This document shows positions 1 to 12,345 of a stretch of 64,000 nt of DNA, one piece after another (the stretch's first letter is position 1; every line of letters starts with the position of its first letter). Origin of the DNA: Helopsaltes ochotensis. Lineage: Eukaryota; Chordata; Aves; Passeriformes; Locustellidae. Location of the stretch: positions 108,430-172,429 of the forward strand of contig VXBM01000195.1 of assembly GCA_013400155.1 (NCBI GenBank), written 5' to 3'. Below the pieces are notes generated by a model. That model was not told the DNA's origin, did not search any database, and worked only from the letters and a program-made list of their open reading frames with translations. The translations under genes and the position numbers were made by a program.

Positions 1-2217
1 CCAACCCAAAACAAAAACCCTCTGGATTTTAATTATGATTTTAATTATTTCAAGACGCAGAAGTCCTCAAGTCCAACGAGTCCTCGTGATCCAGGCTAGG
101 AGTGAACAGCAAGCGGGATCAAGTAGAAACTTTGTAAAATATGCTTGAAAGTCTTAGAAGGTCCTTTTGAAATCGGCACTGCTGCTTACAGGTGTAAAAT
201 GACATACACAGACTAACTCCATGTAGGTTCGGGGACAAACCCTTTTAATTCTGGGTACTGCTCACTTTTAAAGAGCCCCTCGAGGACTGTGGTCAGGGGG
301 AAAGCAGCAGGGCTGGAGCAGGGTGGGATGAAGACCCTGCGTGCCAGGAACCCTCTTCTGAAGGCAGCCAGCTGCTGCCACCACATCATGGTAGGAGCTA
401 CAAGACCATCACAGAAAAGTGAGCAAGGGCCCTTGGGAGCTAGAGAGGTCCTTGGAGAAAAAAGTGCCTGAGGCACCAACCTGCCCGGCCACAGGCTACT
501 TGATTTGAATAGGGAGAGGATGCAGAACATGTTTTAACTTTGCAAATGTGTGCACAGCACTCCACCTGACCACACCAGTGCCACAGGAACTTGCAGGTAC
601 TGCCCACTAATAAAGGGATGAGGTGGCACAGCATCTGTTATTTAATACAAGATTTTTAACTACCTGGTGGCAGTTGGAAATCTGAACTTACTTTGGGCAC
701 AGGAAGAATATATAACTACATGTGGCATGTGCTATGAAGGTTGAAGCAATTTGCTTTCTCCAATTTGCCTATTAATTCAGTTTAACATTCATGGAATTAG
801 TAGGGCTGTTCCATCTATGTTCATCCCCTCATTTTTATTTCCTTTTGGAAAAAACATTACAGCTGTATCATGTTTTAATGAACTTTGAACATGAAAAGGC
901 CAAGAAATTACAAACTTTAGGTGTGGTTTTGAAAGTGAGAGTGATATTGGAATGAAATTGGTGGATTGGGAGGTGCCTTGAACTCTGAGCTCTGGCCCAG
1001 ACAACTGCTTAGCTGCGAGGGTGCTGGCACATGAGTGATTGAATAGGAACTGGCCACACACAAATTGCAGCTGAAAACCAGAAGAGAGTTGTTAACCATT
1101 AGCGCTATCAAATACTGCCTTTTCCAAGGGGGGTTTTGGAATGGAAAAATCTCACTGCTTTTGAGTTTCAGTTTATTAAAGTCATTATACAGTGCATTGT
1201 CTGCAGCAGCAGGGGACAGACTTGATGTCTCAGGAGGTTGATTTGAGTGCTAAGGTGCTGCGTGACGTTGATCACACACCCTGATATTTGAATTTCAGAG
1301 GCAGCAGTTGCTTATCCCAGCAGATGCCTTTCAGGTTTATTGTAGGGTGAGTTTTCTTCTCCTGGGCATGTAGATGAGTTTTACTTTAGTCTTGGAAGGA
1401 TTATGAAGCTGACAAGTACTGATGATCCAGGCTATAAATGGATTACAGGCATGATTGAGAAGAAACTTTCCTGCATGGAAGAGGCTTCTCCCATTAGTTC
1501 TGGAGCTTTTGTCCCCTCCTTCAAAACAACTGCCAGGTGCTCCTGGAGATTCAGTGGCCTGAGCCATTCTAGCTAGGCAGATCTCTGTGCTGCAGCTCCT
1601 GCAGGTGATGCAGCAAATTGAAACCTCTGCCTGTGGGCTCCTGTGGTGCCTGGGGTTTGCTGTGCAGGCATCCTTCTGTGGACAGGGACAGGTAACATCT
1701 AGAGCAGGGAGGAGAGATAAGAGGCAGGACTGTTTATCTTAGCATTAACCCCGCCCTTAACAAGTGAAACCAAACACACAGTAAGCTGTAACAAAAATTT
1801 TTTGGCGAGTGAGTCCTCAGACATATATCCGGCTTTGTTACACTCTGGACCTCAGACTCTTTCTCTCTGTCAGCCATATCAAGGAAACCCTCTCTGTGTA
1901 CATTTCTCACTAAATACCTTGAAAAAAAATCCACACAAGAAGTAAAGTGTTTCTTTTGGGGATCTCGATGTGACAGAAATGCTTTGCCACTCTTCGCCAC
2001 TTTACACGGCGCGGCAGCCTTTTCAACCCTCCATAAAGCCACGTGTCCAATCAGTGGACCTAGCTGAGCTACTCATTAGAAACTTGGCCAAACCACAAAC
2101 ATTTGTTTCCTTGCTTTATGCCAAACTCAGAGAAAGGAGGAGGGAGTGGCATGGAGCTCATGTTAATGAGTTCTTCATTCCCCACAGAGAAATAATCAGA
2201 GCACTGCTCAGAGATTC

Positions 2218-2247
2218 ATCTTTTTTTTATTTATTTATTTTTTTTAT
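2218..2247. repeat. T-rich low-complexity tract
   Basis: T runs interrupted by single A residues in TTTA spacing. Confidence 0.9.
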
Positions 2248-5200
2248 TAGCACTTTAATGACCTACATGTTTGGGGTTTTTTTCAGAAGTTACTTCAGCT
2301 AAGAGCTAGATAATTCCTCATGCAGCTGTGGTTTGGGAAGCAACTCAGGGGACACACATGCCAAATTACTTTAGCTCTAGTTAAAAAAACCCCATATACC
2401 ACAAGTTTTCCTGGGTGCCTCCCTTTTCAATCAAGGGCATTATGTCCTCAATTTGTCTGTTCTGGGTCACGTGTGGGGGCTGGTTTCTTTTGCAATCTTT
2501 GCAGCTTCGTGAGCTGTACAGCAAAATGCCAAACACTGGTGGCACTGCGCGTTCCCCAGAGACAAAGGCTGTAGCAGCTCCCTGACCCTGGTCACTGCGG
2601 GAGGCAGCCTCCCTTGGGAGTGGCTGCAGGCACGCCCGGGGACCAGCACAGATCCTGCAGAACTCAGCGGGCTGCGTGAGGAACAGAGTCACTCAATGCT
2701 GAGAGCTGCAACGTTTTCCATGTTGCTGCAGGGTGAACTGCTAACCAATGGATTCTCCAGTGCCTGCTGAGGAGTCTCTGGCCCTGCGCGGGTGGTGGGA
2801 ACTCACTGTGACCGTCTACACATTACAGTGAAGGCCAATGGCAACAAAAAGCTCTCATGGGCTTGGCAGAGGCTGCTCAGAAATTACCCAAAGTTTGGGA
2901 TTTGCAGCTTTCCTCATGTAAGGAACTGCTTATGGTGGCAGTCAGTAATGGCAGCTGCTCAGGGGTCCCTTTGGTTTAAAAGTGAAGAGCTGCTGGCCTT
3001 TTGCTGTCACTCAGGAGGGCCATCGGATGGAAAATGTTGTAAAACCTCTTCCCATGCCTCCCCTGCTCCCCAGTGACCAGATTTCCTTCTGGCCTTCTGG
3101 AGAGAGCTGTGAGAATATATACATTAAAGACAGGGATATAGTCAAATACTGCAAGATAACCGGGGTTATGAGAGTATTATACAGGGATACGATTTACTTT
3201 TTCCTGAATCAAACGCCAAGTGTTTCCTGTCAGACCTCGGTACAATGGAATACAAATGTACAGTCCATTACGTTCACGTTTCCTCCAAACTGCTGTCCCT
3301 TTCCTTGAACACAGAGTACAGGAAAGGATGCTTTCTGCCCCCACTCCACTGACTTTATCTCATTCAAAAAGGGAATTCAGACATTTAGCATGCACTGTCT
3401 TCAGTAGGTTTCCTCCCTTCTAATGCCTTAGGATGAGAGAGGTTGTAAACATGGAGGAATGCCTTTGATATTAAAGAGAGCTTCACTGGAGTAACATCAG
3501 CATGAATGAATGCAAAATGAGGTCCATGGGGAATAAAATGCTAAGCCCAGGGAGAAAAAAATCAAGATTCACAGCATTAGTCCAGTAGAATAGTAGCTCA
3601 TACCATATAAGAACCCCATAGTTCTCATTTCCTCCTTATCCCTTCAGGACAGGAAAGAACATCCTGCTCTTCTAATATGAACAAAAAAAAAGTTATTTTT
3701 GGAAGGAAAAGCTCATGTTCAGAGCACATTTTTAAAAAGACATAACTAATCTGTGATTCTGGTGATGCATTTGGAGCACAGCACATCCTTTGCATCAAGA
3801 AACCCACGTTTCAATGTTTAACACCATCTACACTCAGGCAAAAGGTCTATGCTGGCTGAACAACAAGGTAAGGGTTCTTTGTCAGAGCATTAACAGAGAC
3901 TTGAACCTCAAGTTCCATCTGTGACATGGGTGTGCTGTCACTAGACACACTCCAGCTGGGGAACCCAGTGCAACTGCCTGGGGGAGTGGAATGTGGAAGT
4001 ATGGGAGCCTAAGGTCATGGGCTGGTAGATGTGCATGTTGACTCAGTAAACTTGAAAAAAGTTCTCTGTAGCTATCGTGGAATTCCACTTTCTTCTTCAT
4101 TACCCCAAGACAAATTGAATACAGGGCAAAGATACAGTCATCCCCCATCCTCAGTGGTGTCTTTGCACATTGTGCTTTTTGTTCTGTCTCAGGGCCCACA
4201 CAAATGTTTTGAAGTTTAGAGCATCAAGTCAAATTCAGAGCTGCTTGAGCCAACTGTTGCTTTTCATATTTGATGGATCGCTTGAAAAGAGAGCATGGCA
4301 ATGAAACCAGCCTCAGATTTGTTAATTTGCATAAAAAATATTAGTTCATGAATAATGTTTTGTTTTGGATTCTGATAAGTAACTGTCACTCCCAAAGCTT
4401 CTCAGGAGGCAAGTACGATAGAAGAATGTGTATTACGGCAGTATCTAACAATAAGGATAAACAAATTGTAGAGGAGTTAATAATTTACCAATGTAAGATT
4501 AGCAAACAGCTAATGTGCTATAAAAAGAGTTCCACTTTCCCTTTAAAAACCATTCAGAGAGTATAAGATTTTAGCTCCTCTCAGTGTCAAGGGCCCCAAA
4601 TACCTAAGCAGACTCTTGGGAATGACCTCATCTGTAGTTTCTGAGCGTATTCCCAGGGATGCGTAATGCTAGGAATGGCCAGATCGAAAGCTGGGGGCAG
4701 GAGCTCTCTGCCCCAGCACAGCAGGGCTCCCCAGATTGCAGCTCGGGCCAGCAGTGCCTACAGAAAGCTCCTGGCACCCGCCTGCAGCATGCAAGGGTGT
4801 GCTCAGGGCAACGTCCTTCTGTCACTGCAGCCATTGAGAGCAGGCTGAAAAAAACCATCCAGAGATATTCCTATGAAGTCAGTGGATTACTCACATGCTG
4901 AAAGCACTGATTTCCCTGGCGGGACAAATTGTGTTCAGTTTTCATACGAAAGGATGTGAGATTGCTGCTGCTGACTGTCTCCATTTGTTCTCAGACAGGA
5001 AGTGGAGAAGGGCAGTGGGACCGGTGATCAGGTCTGTGCAAACAGGCACTGGAAACTCAAAACAAATCAGTCACAGAAGTATGTGGATAGAGAGAAGAGA
5101 AAAACCTTTGCTTCTCTTTGCCAGCAAATCCTGCTAATTCTTCAGAATGTGTACTAACCAGCTCCAAGTCTGTCTCTTATCCCGTAGTGATTTGCCCTAA

Positions 5201-5871
5201 ATTGTAAAGGCTGTGGTTTTAACCAGGGTATCTGAACTCTCTGGGACTCCACAGGGCAAAGATAAATGAATCTACACAGCAGACTTCAGTGTCACAGCCA
5301 TTTTGCTGAGGGAGATAAGGAAATTGTGGAGGAGTAAAAGCACAAGTTCCCTTTAAGAAGAATAATATGTAATTCTACATACCATCACTTACATACCAGA
5401 AAGTAATACACAGATCCACTATCTAATCAGCGTTCTGAATGAGTGTGTTATACAGCAGAAGAAGCAGCTCAAACTGCTGTGCAGAAAACAGACCTTGGAT
5501 TGTCTAAAGATAGATGATGAAAAGCTATCAAACAGACAGAGTTTCCTAGACTTCATCAGAGTGAGAGATATATCAGTACAAATTGAGTCTCTGGCCTCCT
5601 GGAGCTCTGCAAATCATCAAGAAGGACATTAATGTCATTAGCAAGACCAACAAACGTGCCTATACTTATTACTTGTTTGTAATAAGATTTGGCTAGTGTA
5701 TAATTAGCAGGCTGCAGAAGTCTTTTACGACTTCTGAGAACAGTCTCTGCCATGCTGAAGCTCACCGGAAAATTTCCATTCTTTCTGTGTAGTTACAACT
5801 TCCCCGTCAGTTTCTACCCCATCAGATGGACTGACATAAGCATATGCAACATGTCATATGAATCCATGTGT

Positions 5872-5909
<38 letters not shown>

Positions 5910-5915
5910 TACACA
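5872..5915. repeat. (TA)14(CA)5 compound microsatellite
   Basis: An uninterrupted TA run from 5872 to 5899 passes directly into CA repeats to 5909, followed by TACACA. Likely polymorphic. Confidence 0.98.
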
Positions 5916-7350
5916 TGCATTAGTTTGGTTTGATTATTTATTCTGTAAGGATAATCTTTGACCAGGAAGGCTTGTTTCCCAAGAGGCCAAGCAGGACAGT
6001 GAGTTATCTTGTGTATCTGCGGTACATATACACAAATGAACTCATCTTGAACACATCTCACTGTGAGTGGTTGATCAAGCTGGTTCTCTGCCCTTCTGCT
6101 GGGGTGCCTTTTACTCAGGGCTTAAGCATGGCTGTAGTGAGCTCGTTAAACATGTGTCTAACTAGGGACATGCACAGGCCAAGGGAGGCTGGAATGGAGC
6201 AAGTCACTGAGTAGCTGCTGAACTGCGGCCCTGATTTGGATCAGTCAGGTGGCATAAAATGTCACTGAACAAGACAGCAATTCATGCCACCACTCTCTAG
6301 AAAGCTGGGGGAACTTCAGTCTTTGGTTTAGGCTTGTATGATGCTGGATGGGAAAATGGCACACAAATGTTCAGCTGACACTCAAGCAGATGAGAACAGT
6401 GGTGTTGGAGTTGGCCCTCTGTCAAGCCAAACTGCAGCTACAGATCCGGCATCCTGCCTGGCTTTCAGATAGGAAACCAGCTCCAGACCTCGCAGCTCTG
6501 CTGCGTTTCTCTACAACTGGGGGTTTTTCAAAGCTGTTGAACGTATACATGAGAACCGGCTGTGTCACTTCCTTTTCCAACACCAGAGGTGTAAAGAGGC
6601 CAGCACACAGCCAAGAAATGGGGCCGTGAGTCAGCTGGGATTTTCTGAGCATCTGACTGATAGATCCCCTTCCTCAGATGGAGCACTCCAGCTGCTGGGG
6701 CTGGCTGCTGCTGCTAGAGGCCAGCTCTCAGGTTTCCTTTCAGCTTTCAGGTTCTCTGTGCTGTGCTCTGAAGCTCAGCTCAATGATGCAGGTGCTTTGG
6801 GAAGCTGTCATGGAAGGACCTGTTTTGTGATACACCCTCTGTCCCTTGCACTGATGTTGTGCCCCCTACCCTTTGGGAAAACTGCTCTTGGCTTGCAAAA
6901 TGTGTAACAAAATGTGTAACTCAGAGGTTACCTCTCTGCCTTGCAGGTGCATGGGACAGCAACGTGCTGGGACTGTGGGAGTGATTCCTTCCCATCTCAG
7001 GGATGAACAATGCAGTCCCTTCACTTGTGATATTGTTATCAATGATTCAAAATGGGACAGCAAAAATCCTTTCCATGCTGTGTAACAAGCTTCCTAGCAG
7101 AGAGATCCAGCTGCAGATATGATACTCATGCTCTGGTGCTTTCAAGGATTATCAGTGTAATGTTGGATGCTAATGGAAAGATAGCACTGAGTTAAAAAAA
7201 ACCCAACAAAACCCAAAACAACTGCTGTAATAAAATAAGACTGTGATTCTGTTGCTGCTACAAACTTTGGGTATAAACATAGGCAGATCTTTGGGAGAAA
7301 ACATCAAATTTGCATGTCCAAGTTTTCTGATGTCCTGACAGATGGTCTTT

Positions 7351-7427
7351 CAAATCCCATTTGTATGGGATTTGTATGCATGTATGGCTATAATTCATAG
7401 CCTTTCTTCTACTAGCCTTTCTTCTAT
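7351..7427. repeat. 10-bp-arm hairpin followed by 15-bp tandem duplication
   Basis: CAAATCCCAT (7351-7360) and ATGGGATTTG (7365-7374) pair perfectly around a 4-base loop. At 7398-7412 and 7413-7427 TAGCCTTTCTTCTAC is repeated with one difference at the last base. Confidence 0.85.
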
Positions 7428-10400
7428 CTGGGTGTTCATTTTCCCAACCCTTGACTAAAGTGTCCTGAGCCGCTGATTTGTCTGACTGGATCCAACATTG
7501 TGCTTCTGTTTTGAAGCCTGCTAGCAGGCAGGCAACACCAGCCAGCTTTACTTACAGAGTCCCTCTGGTTTCTGGGGAACTTTCATTTCTCCCAAAGTCA
7601 AAGTGGTGATTCAAGACTAATGAACTGCTGTGAATACCCTGCTTTATCAGAGGAAATAGTTGGAGGCTGAAGTCTTGGTCCCTAACAAGTCTTTGCGAAG
7701 ATATTAACATGTCTTGCCAAGACCTCGTAATTCCCTCGCAGCCAATGCAACATTCCTCAGAGGCCATAAGGCAAGACTCGAAAGGGGGATCATGTGGCTG
7801 GGCCCAAGCTGAATTAGCTACTCCAGAGAAACGCCCTGAGCATGGGACTTCTTTGCAGACGTAGATCTAAAGTAACAAACCCACCTGATCCATTCAAGAC
7901 ATCTATTCCCAAGACGTCTTATGTAAGAAAAATAAGAATAAATTTTCAAAAAGGAAAGGACGAACTGTACATACAGTGCTATAGCCATAAGAAAACAAAT
8001 AGACTGGATGATTGGGTTAAAAAAAAAGAATTGGGGAAGAGGACATTGCACAGCTATGCCTACGTTTTATTTGCTTGCTCTCCTGTGAGGAAAGTGTCAG
8101 GAGAAGAAGAAGAGAAAAATGCTACGCATATCCCCTGTAACTGATTATGCAAAATACTGTCCTTCTGGGAGCTGCTTACAACAAGTTAAACCTGACTTTC
8201 AGAAGATGAACAGCAGGTTTTCAATTATGGCATTTGAGACCTCTGGAGTGGGGATTATGAGAGGACAACGTAAGTCAGATGGCCCTTTTGAGACGTGCTT
8301 TTTATTCAGTGACAGACGAGCCCTCACACTGGTACTCTTGCAAGCACTCAAGGTATGTACAGTAAAGGGCAGCACAAAGATCTCCAAACAGGCTCCAGGA
8401 GCAGTGGAGCGTGGTTTGGGCTGGGGGAGGATCGGTGCCTTGGATCCTGGGGTGTTACCATCGCTATGCCTCTGCTCAAATGCCATGCAGCTAATTAGTT
8501 GTGGGAGCAGCCTTGGTGCCTGCTGGTTGGGTTACCTCTGTGCCACATGCTATTGCTGGGCTATTTCTCCAGCCTGAAGGGCAGTGGAAATTTTACCAGC
8601 AGGTTCAGTGAAAACAGGCCAGCAGGCAGTGTTTTGCATCTCCTACACTAAGAATCTTTACTTGGTTCACCACTCATTGTTCTGACAGTTGTCTCATTTA
8701 TTCACTTTTTACATCAAAATCCATTCCTCTAAAGCTTATGTTTAGCCTTAAGCTTCAGCATGTGCTAATAGTATTAATCATTCTGGAAATAGCTCTGTCT
8801 GCTCTGCTATCAGTAGCTATCTCGATGACACACTGTCCCTGCTCCACATTGCTTCCCTGCTCTCTGGGGTGGCTCCCGACCAAGTGCCCAGCAGGGAAGG
8901 GGGACAGGAGGCAGAAGGAGGCAGAGGAGGCAGAGCAGGATGCCCTTGGGCTGTGCATCCATATTTTAGAGGCTGTGCCAAGGTGCAGTGCTTTTCAGCC
9001 ATGCTGAAAGTTCTCTCTGGAGGGTCTGAACTTCCCCTCTGCATCCCATCTGTCCTAGAGGAGGCATCACACAACAGGTTTGGGGCGGGAAACATGGTCT
9101 AGAAAGCTTCCAAGAAGGTTCCTATTGTCACAGGCTTTAGGGGCAGATGGGACTTGCAGATAGGAGAGCCAGGTCTTGGAAGTGCTCTGGGGTCCTGCAG
9201 TTCAACTAGATGTTGATGGTGCTGTGTGACCTGCCCATGTGGTTTTGCCTTTTTACTAGCCTGACTTCTGTGTATGCTTCCCTTCAGAAAAAGGAAGGGT
9301 ATTCTGGAGGGCTTCAAAACCTTCTCCTGAATATATTAAGAAATAACACCACGTGTGGAATCACCAGCAGAGAAATTAAACTAAGACTAAAAATAGAGTT
9401 TCTTTTTGCTTTCTTATTAAAAAAAAATAAAAGCTAATGCCCAGATCTTGGATTCTCACATTTCTTTATCTAATGATAAGATAGACAGTCTCCAAATAAA
9501 AACATCCTCTGGGGCAATGCCATGTTCCCTTCACAATTGCCTGAACCAATTTTTCCCTTCTTTCTGATTGTATAATATCTCTCAGCCAGCTATGGCAATT
9601 GTGGAAAAATGCCAGTAACAGTGGTAAGGGTGCAAGTAACATATTGCTAGCTTTTTTGAATATAATTTAGCTGCTGCAAACCAAATGATGGCTACAAGCA
9701 TATGACCAGTCACCTGCCTGCTTCCTGGCCCACGGCTTAAGAACTTCAAAATAGTACAAAAATATTTCACAGTTAATTAAAAACCTGACTTTTACGAAGG
9801 TCAATAGAGATGGCTCTGCCAAGGAATGCACACACACAAGAAAAATTCCAGCACAAGTGGCAAATCACTTCCCATGTTCTTAGTTTCCCATTTTTATAGA
9901 ATACAAAGTACTTGCAGACTTGACTTTTCCGTGATCCACAGCAGGTGCCAGAAGAACAAATTCCCACATAGGGCATTTGGTCAGGTAAAGTACTCCTGTA
10001 CTGCAAGTTGCACATGATGGAGTAGTCATTGAATAGGAAAACATGAGGTCATTTTTAGCTATTGATAATTTATGGAAATGTAAAATAAATAGGGCATAAG
10101 TGGGAGTGGATCAGAATAATGCTACGGTAGTTGTCCAAGAAAAGTTATGCTTTTATTCACAAGTCAATTGACAAGTCAAAAAGTTTATCTGAGATTATTG
10201 TGTATCTGAGGTACTTCTGCAGTACTTGAATTTTAGAACCCTAGTATCCTATAGCAATGTCAAAATATTGTATGTGTAGCTGAAATTAACATAATTACCT
10301 GACTTCTTCAGCACTGATAATTTATTTTGACTCTGTGGTCCTTGGGGTAATATTCTTCCTTCAATTTAGAGTATACTGTCAGCATTAACAGTGAATCATA

Positions 10401-11610
10401 GACAGGAGAGAATAATCAGCTTGCAGCTTCATCTCTTTTCCAGCTAACCTTTCGCCATGAAGCATTTTTAAAAGGCTGGAAATGAACATAAAATTGAAAG
10501 CTGACTGAGCTACTTCATGGTTTTTACTATAACAGCAACAATATCCATGCCACTAAACAAATTTACTGTGAAAATTATTTTTGCTGTCAACACTGTTGGG
10601 AAAAAACCAAAGTTCCCATTCAAATTACGGCAAACTAAACAAATTTAAAAAGTGAGGATTTAGTGATATTTTTTACTCCCTCCAAAAATATGGCTCATTT
10701 CTTTCATCACAAGCTAAGACATCCTGTTCAGCCACATTGTTTTTTAATCAAACACTTTCCTTTACCTGTTGCTTGACATTAACCCATTGCTCTTCTGGAT
10801 CTTCTCCTCCACATCTGTGCTCCCCTTTCCTTTCTGCGGCTGTGATTTTTAAGTTAACATCACTTTTAAAAGTTCCCTTTTAATCAGCCCAGGCCTGCTG
10901 GCATGAGCTGTCATCAGTATTCATTTCTCTAGGCTCTTCCCTTGTGTTGCATTGCCTTGGCAACAAGATTTAGTAGCAAGGCAACAGCCTTGAACTTGTC
11001 AGAGTCTGTTGCAACGCACCGAGCACTATTACTCTCCAACACCTCAGGTTGCTATAACAACTACTAACAATAAAACTCATCTCCTGGCTTTTAAATACAG
11101 GAACTTCTAGAGTCTGTTTCCTGGCAGGACTGCAGCAATATTATGTGATTCCTGGCTGTGGTTGTTTTGCCTTCTCCTTCCTTTTTGCACATGATAGCAG
11201 CCTCCAGGAGCGAGCAGGGGAAGGAGCTGGGAATGGGCAGCTCAGTCCGTGTTGGTGAGCACGGGCACTGCCAGGGCTGAGAGTGGGGCTGGGGGAAAAA
11301 AATGCCAAGTGATCCCAGGGACAATGCAGGGCACAGACCCCCAGCAGCAAACTCCAAATGCTCCAGACTGGTGATGCTCTGCACCAGGCCTTTGGCTGTG
11401 GCATTTTGGTTTTTCCCCTCTGTTCCAGTAAAATACACCTTGTGTGGCTGGTAATGGCATCCTGGGGAGGAGACTGCAGCCATCAGAGAGGCACTTCTGG
11501 TCTCTGTCAGCACAAAGTGTTTTCTCCCATCCTTGCAAATGCTCAGCTGGCAGTATTGAGGAGAATATTGGAGCAGCGGAGTGTGGAGAGATGGGCAAGG
11601 GACCAATGAC

Positions 11611-12345
11611 TGTCATAAGATCATATAACATCTCAAGGTGGAAAGGGCCCATGAGGATCATTGAGTCCAATTCCCTGCTCCTCACAGTACTACCTACAAA
11701 TAAACCATATAACTGAGAGCATCCTCTAGATACTCCTTGAACTCTTGATACAACTTGCAGTGTTGGTGCAATGACCACTTCCCCAGGGAGTCTGTTCCAG
11801 AGACAAACACCCTCTCAAGTGAAGAACCTTTTCCTAATGTCCAGTCTGAACTTCCCCTGACACAGCTTCGTTCTATATTCTCCTGTCCTGTCGCTGAGAG
11901 AGATCAGCACCTGCCCATCTCCTGCCTGCTATGAGGAAGCTGTACCCTTAAATGAAGGCACCCTTCACTCTCCTCTTCTCCAGACTGAACAAACCAAGAT
12001 ATCTCAGCCGCTCCTCTCAGTCTTGCCCCCGAGGCCTTTCACTATCTTAGTTGAACTCCTCTGAACACACTCTAATAGTTTGATGTCCTTATATTGAGAA
12101 GCCCCAAACTGCACGGAGTACCCTGCAGCAGTGCAGAGCAGAGTGGGACAATTTCCTCCCTTGACAAGCTGGTGATGCTGTGCCTGATGCACCTCAGGAC
12201 CCTTTTGACTGACAGGCACTGTTGATTCATATTTAATTTGCCATCATCCCAAAGCCCCAGATCCCACCCTGTGAGGCTGCTCCCTAGCCTCTCCTTCCCA
12301 ATACATATAAGCAGGTCTGTTCAATCCCAGGTGATGTTTGTAGTG
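11611..12345 (-). mobile_element. CR1 LINE fragment, antisense, 5'-truncated
   Basis: The low-coordinate end reads like the reverse complement of a CR1 3' tail (AAGGTGGAAAGGGCCC...GAGTCCAA). Further in, the minus strand encodes a degraded CR1 ORF2 C-terminus with LLECVQRSSTKIVKGL at about 12030-12100. Stops and frameshifts break the coding, so the copy is dead. The 5' boundary near 12345 is approximate. Confidence 0.88.

Larger units (their letters stand above)
1..11610. other. intergenic, no gene seen
   Basis: Only short, overlapping open frames on both strands, with no recognisable domain and no chain of exons with matching splice sites. Contents that can be named are a T-rich tract at 2218-2247, the (TA)n(CA)n microsatellite at 5872-5915, and a hairpin plus 15-bp tandem duplication at 7351-7427. 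In mammals ADD3 lies divergently on this side of XPNPEP1, but none of its coding exons is recognised here. Confidence 0.7.

Noticed and set aside
2600..2620. GGGAGGC-A-GCCTCCC short palindrome
   Set aside because: Seven-base arms are common by chance in 64 kb.
8119..8577. 152-codon plus-strand open frame
   Set aside because: No domain, signal peptide or exon chain; looks like chance.
11242..11778. 178-codon minus-strand open frame
   Set aside because: Part of it reads through the CR1 3' tail; the rest has no known features.
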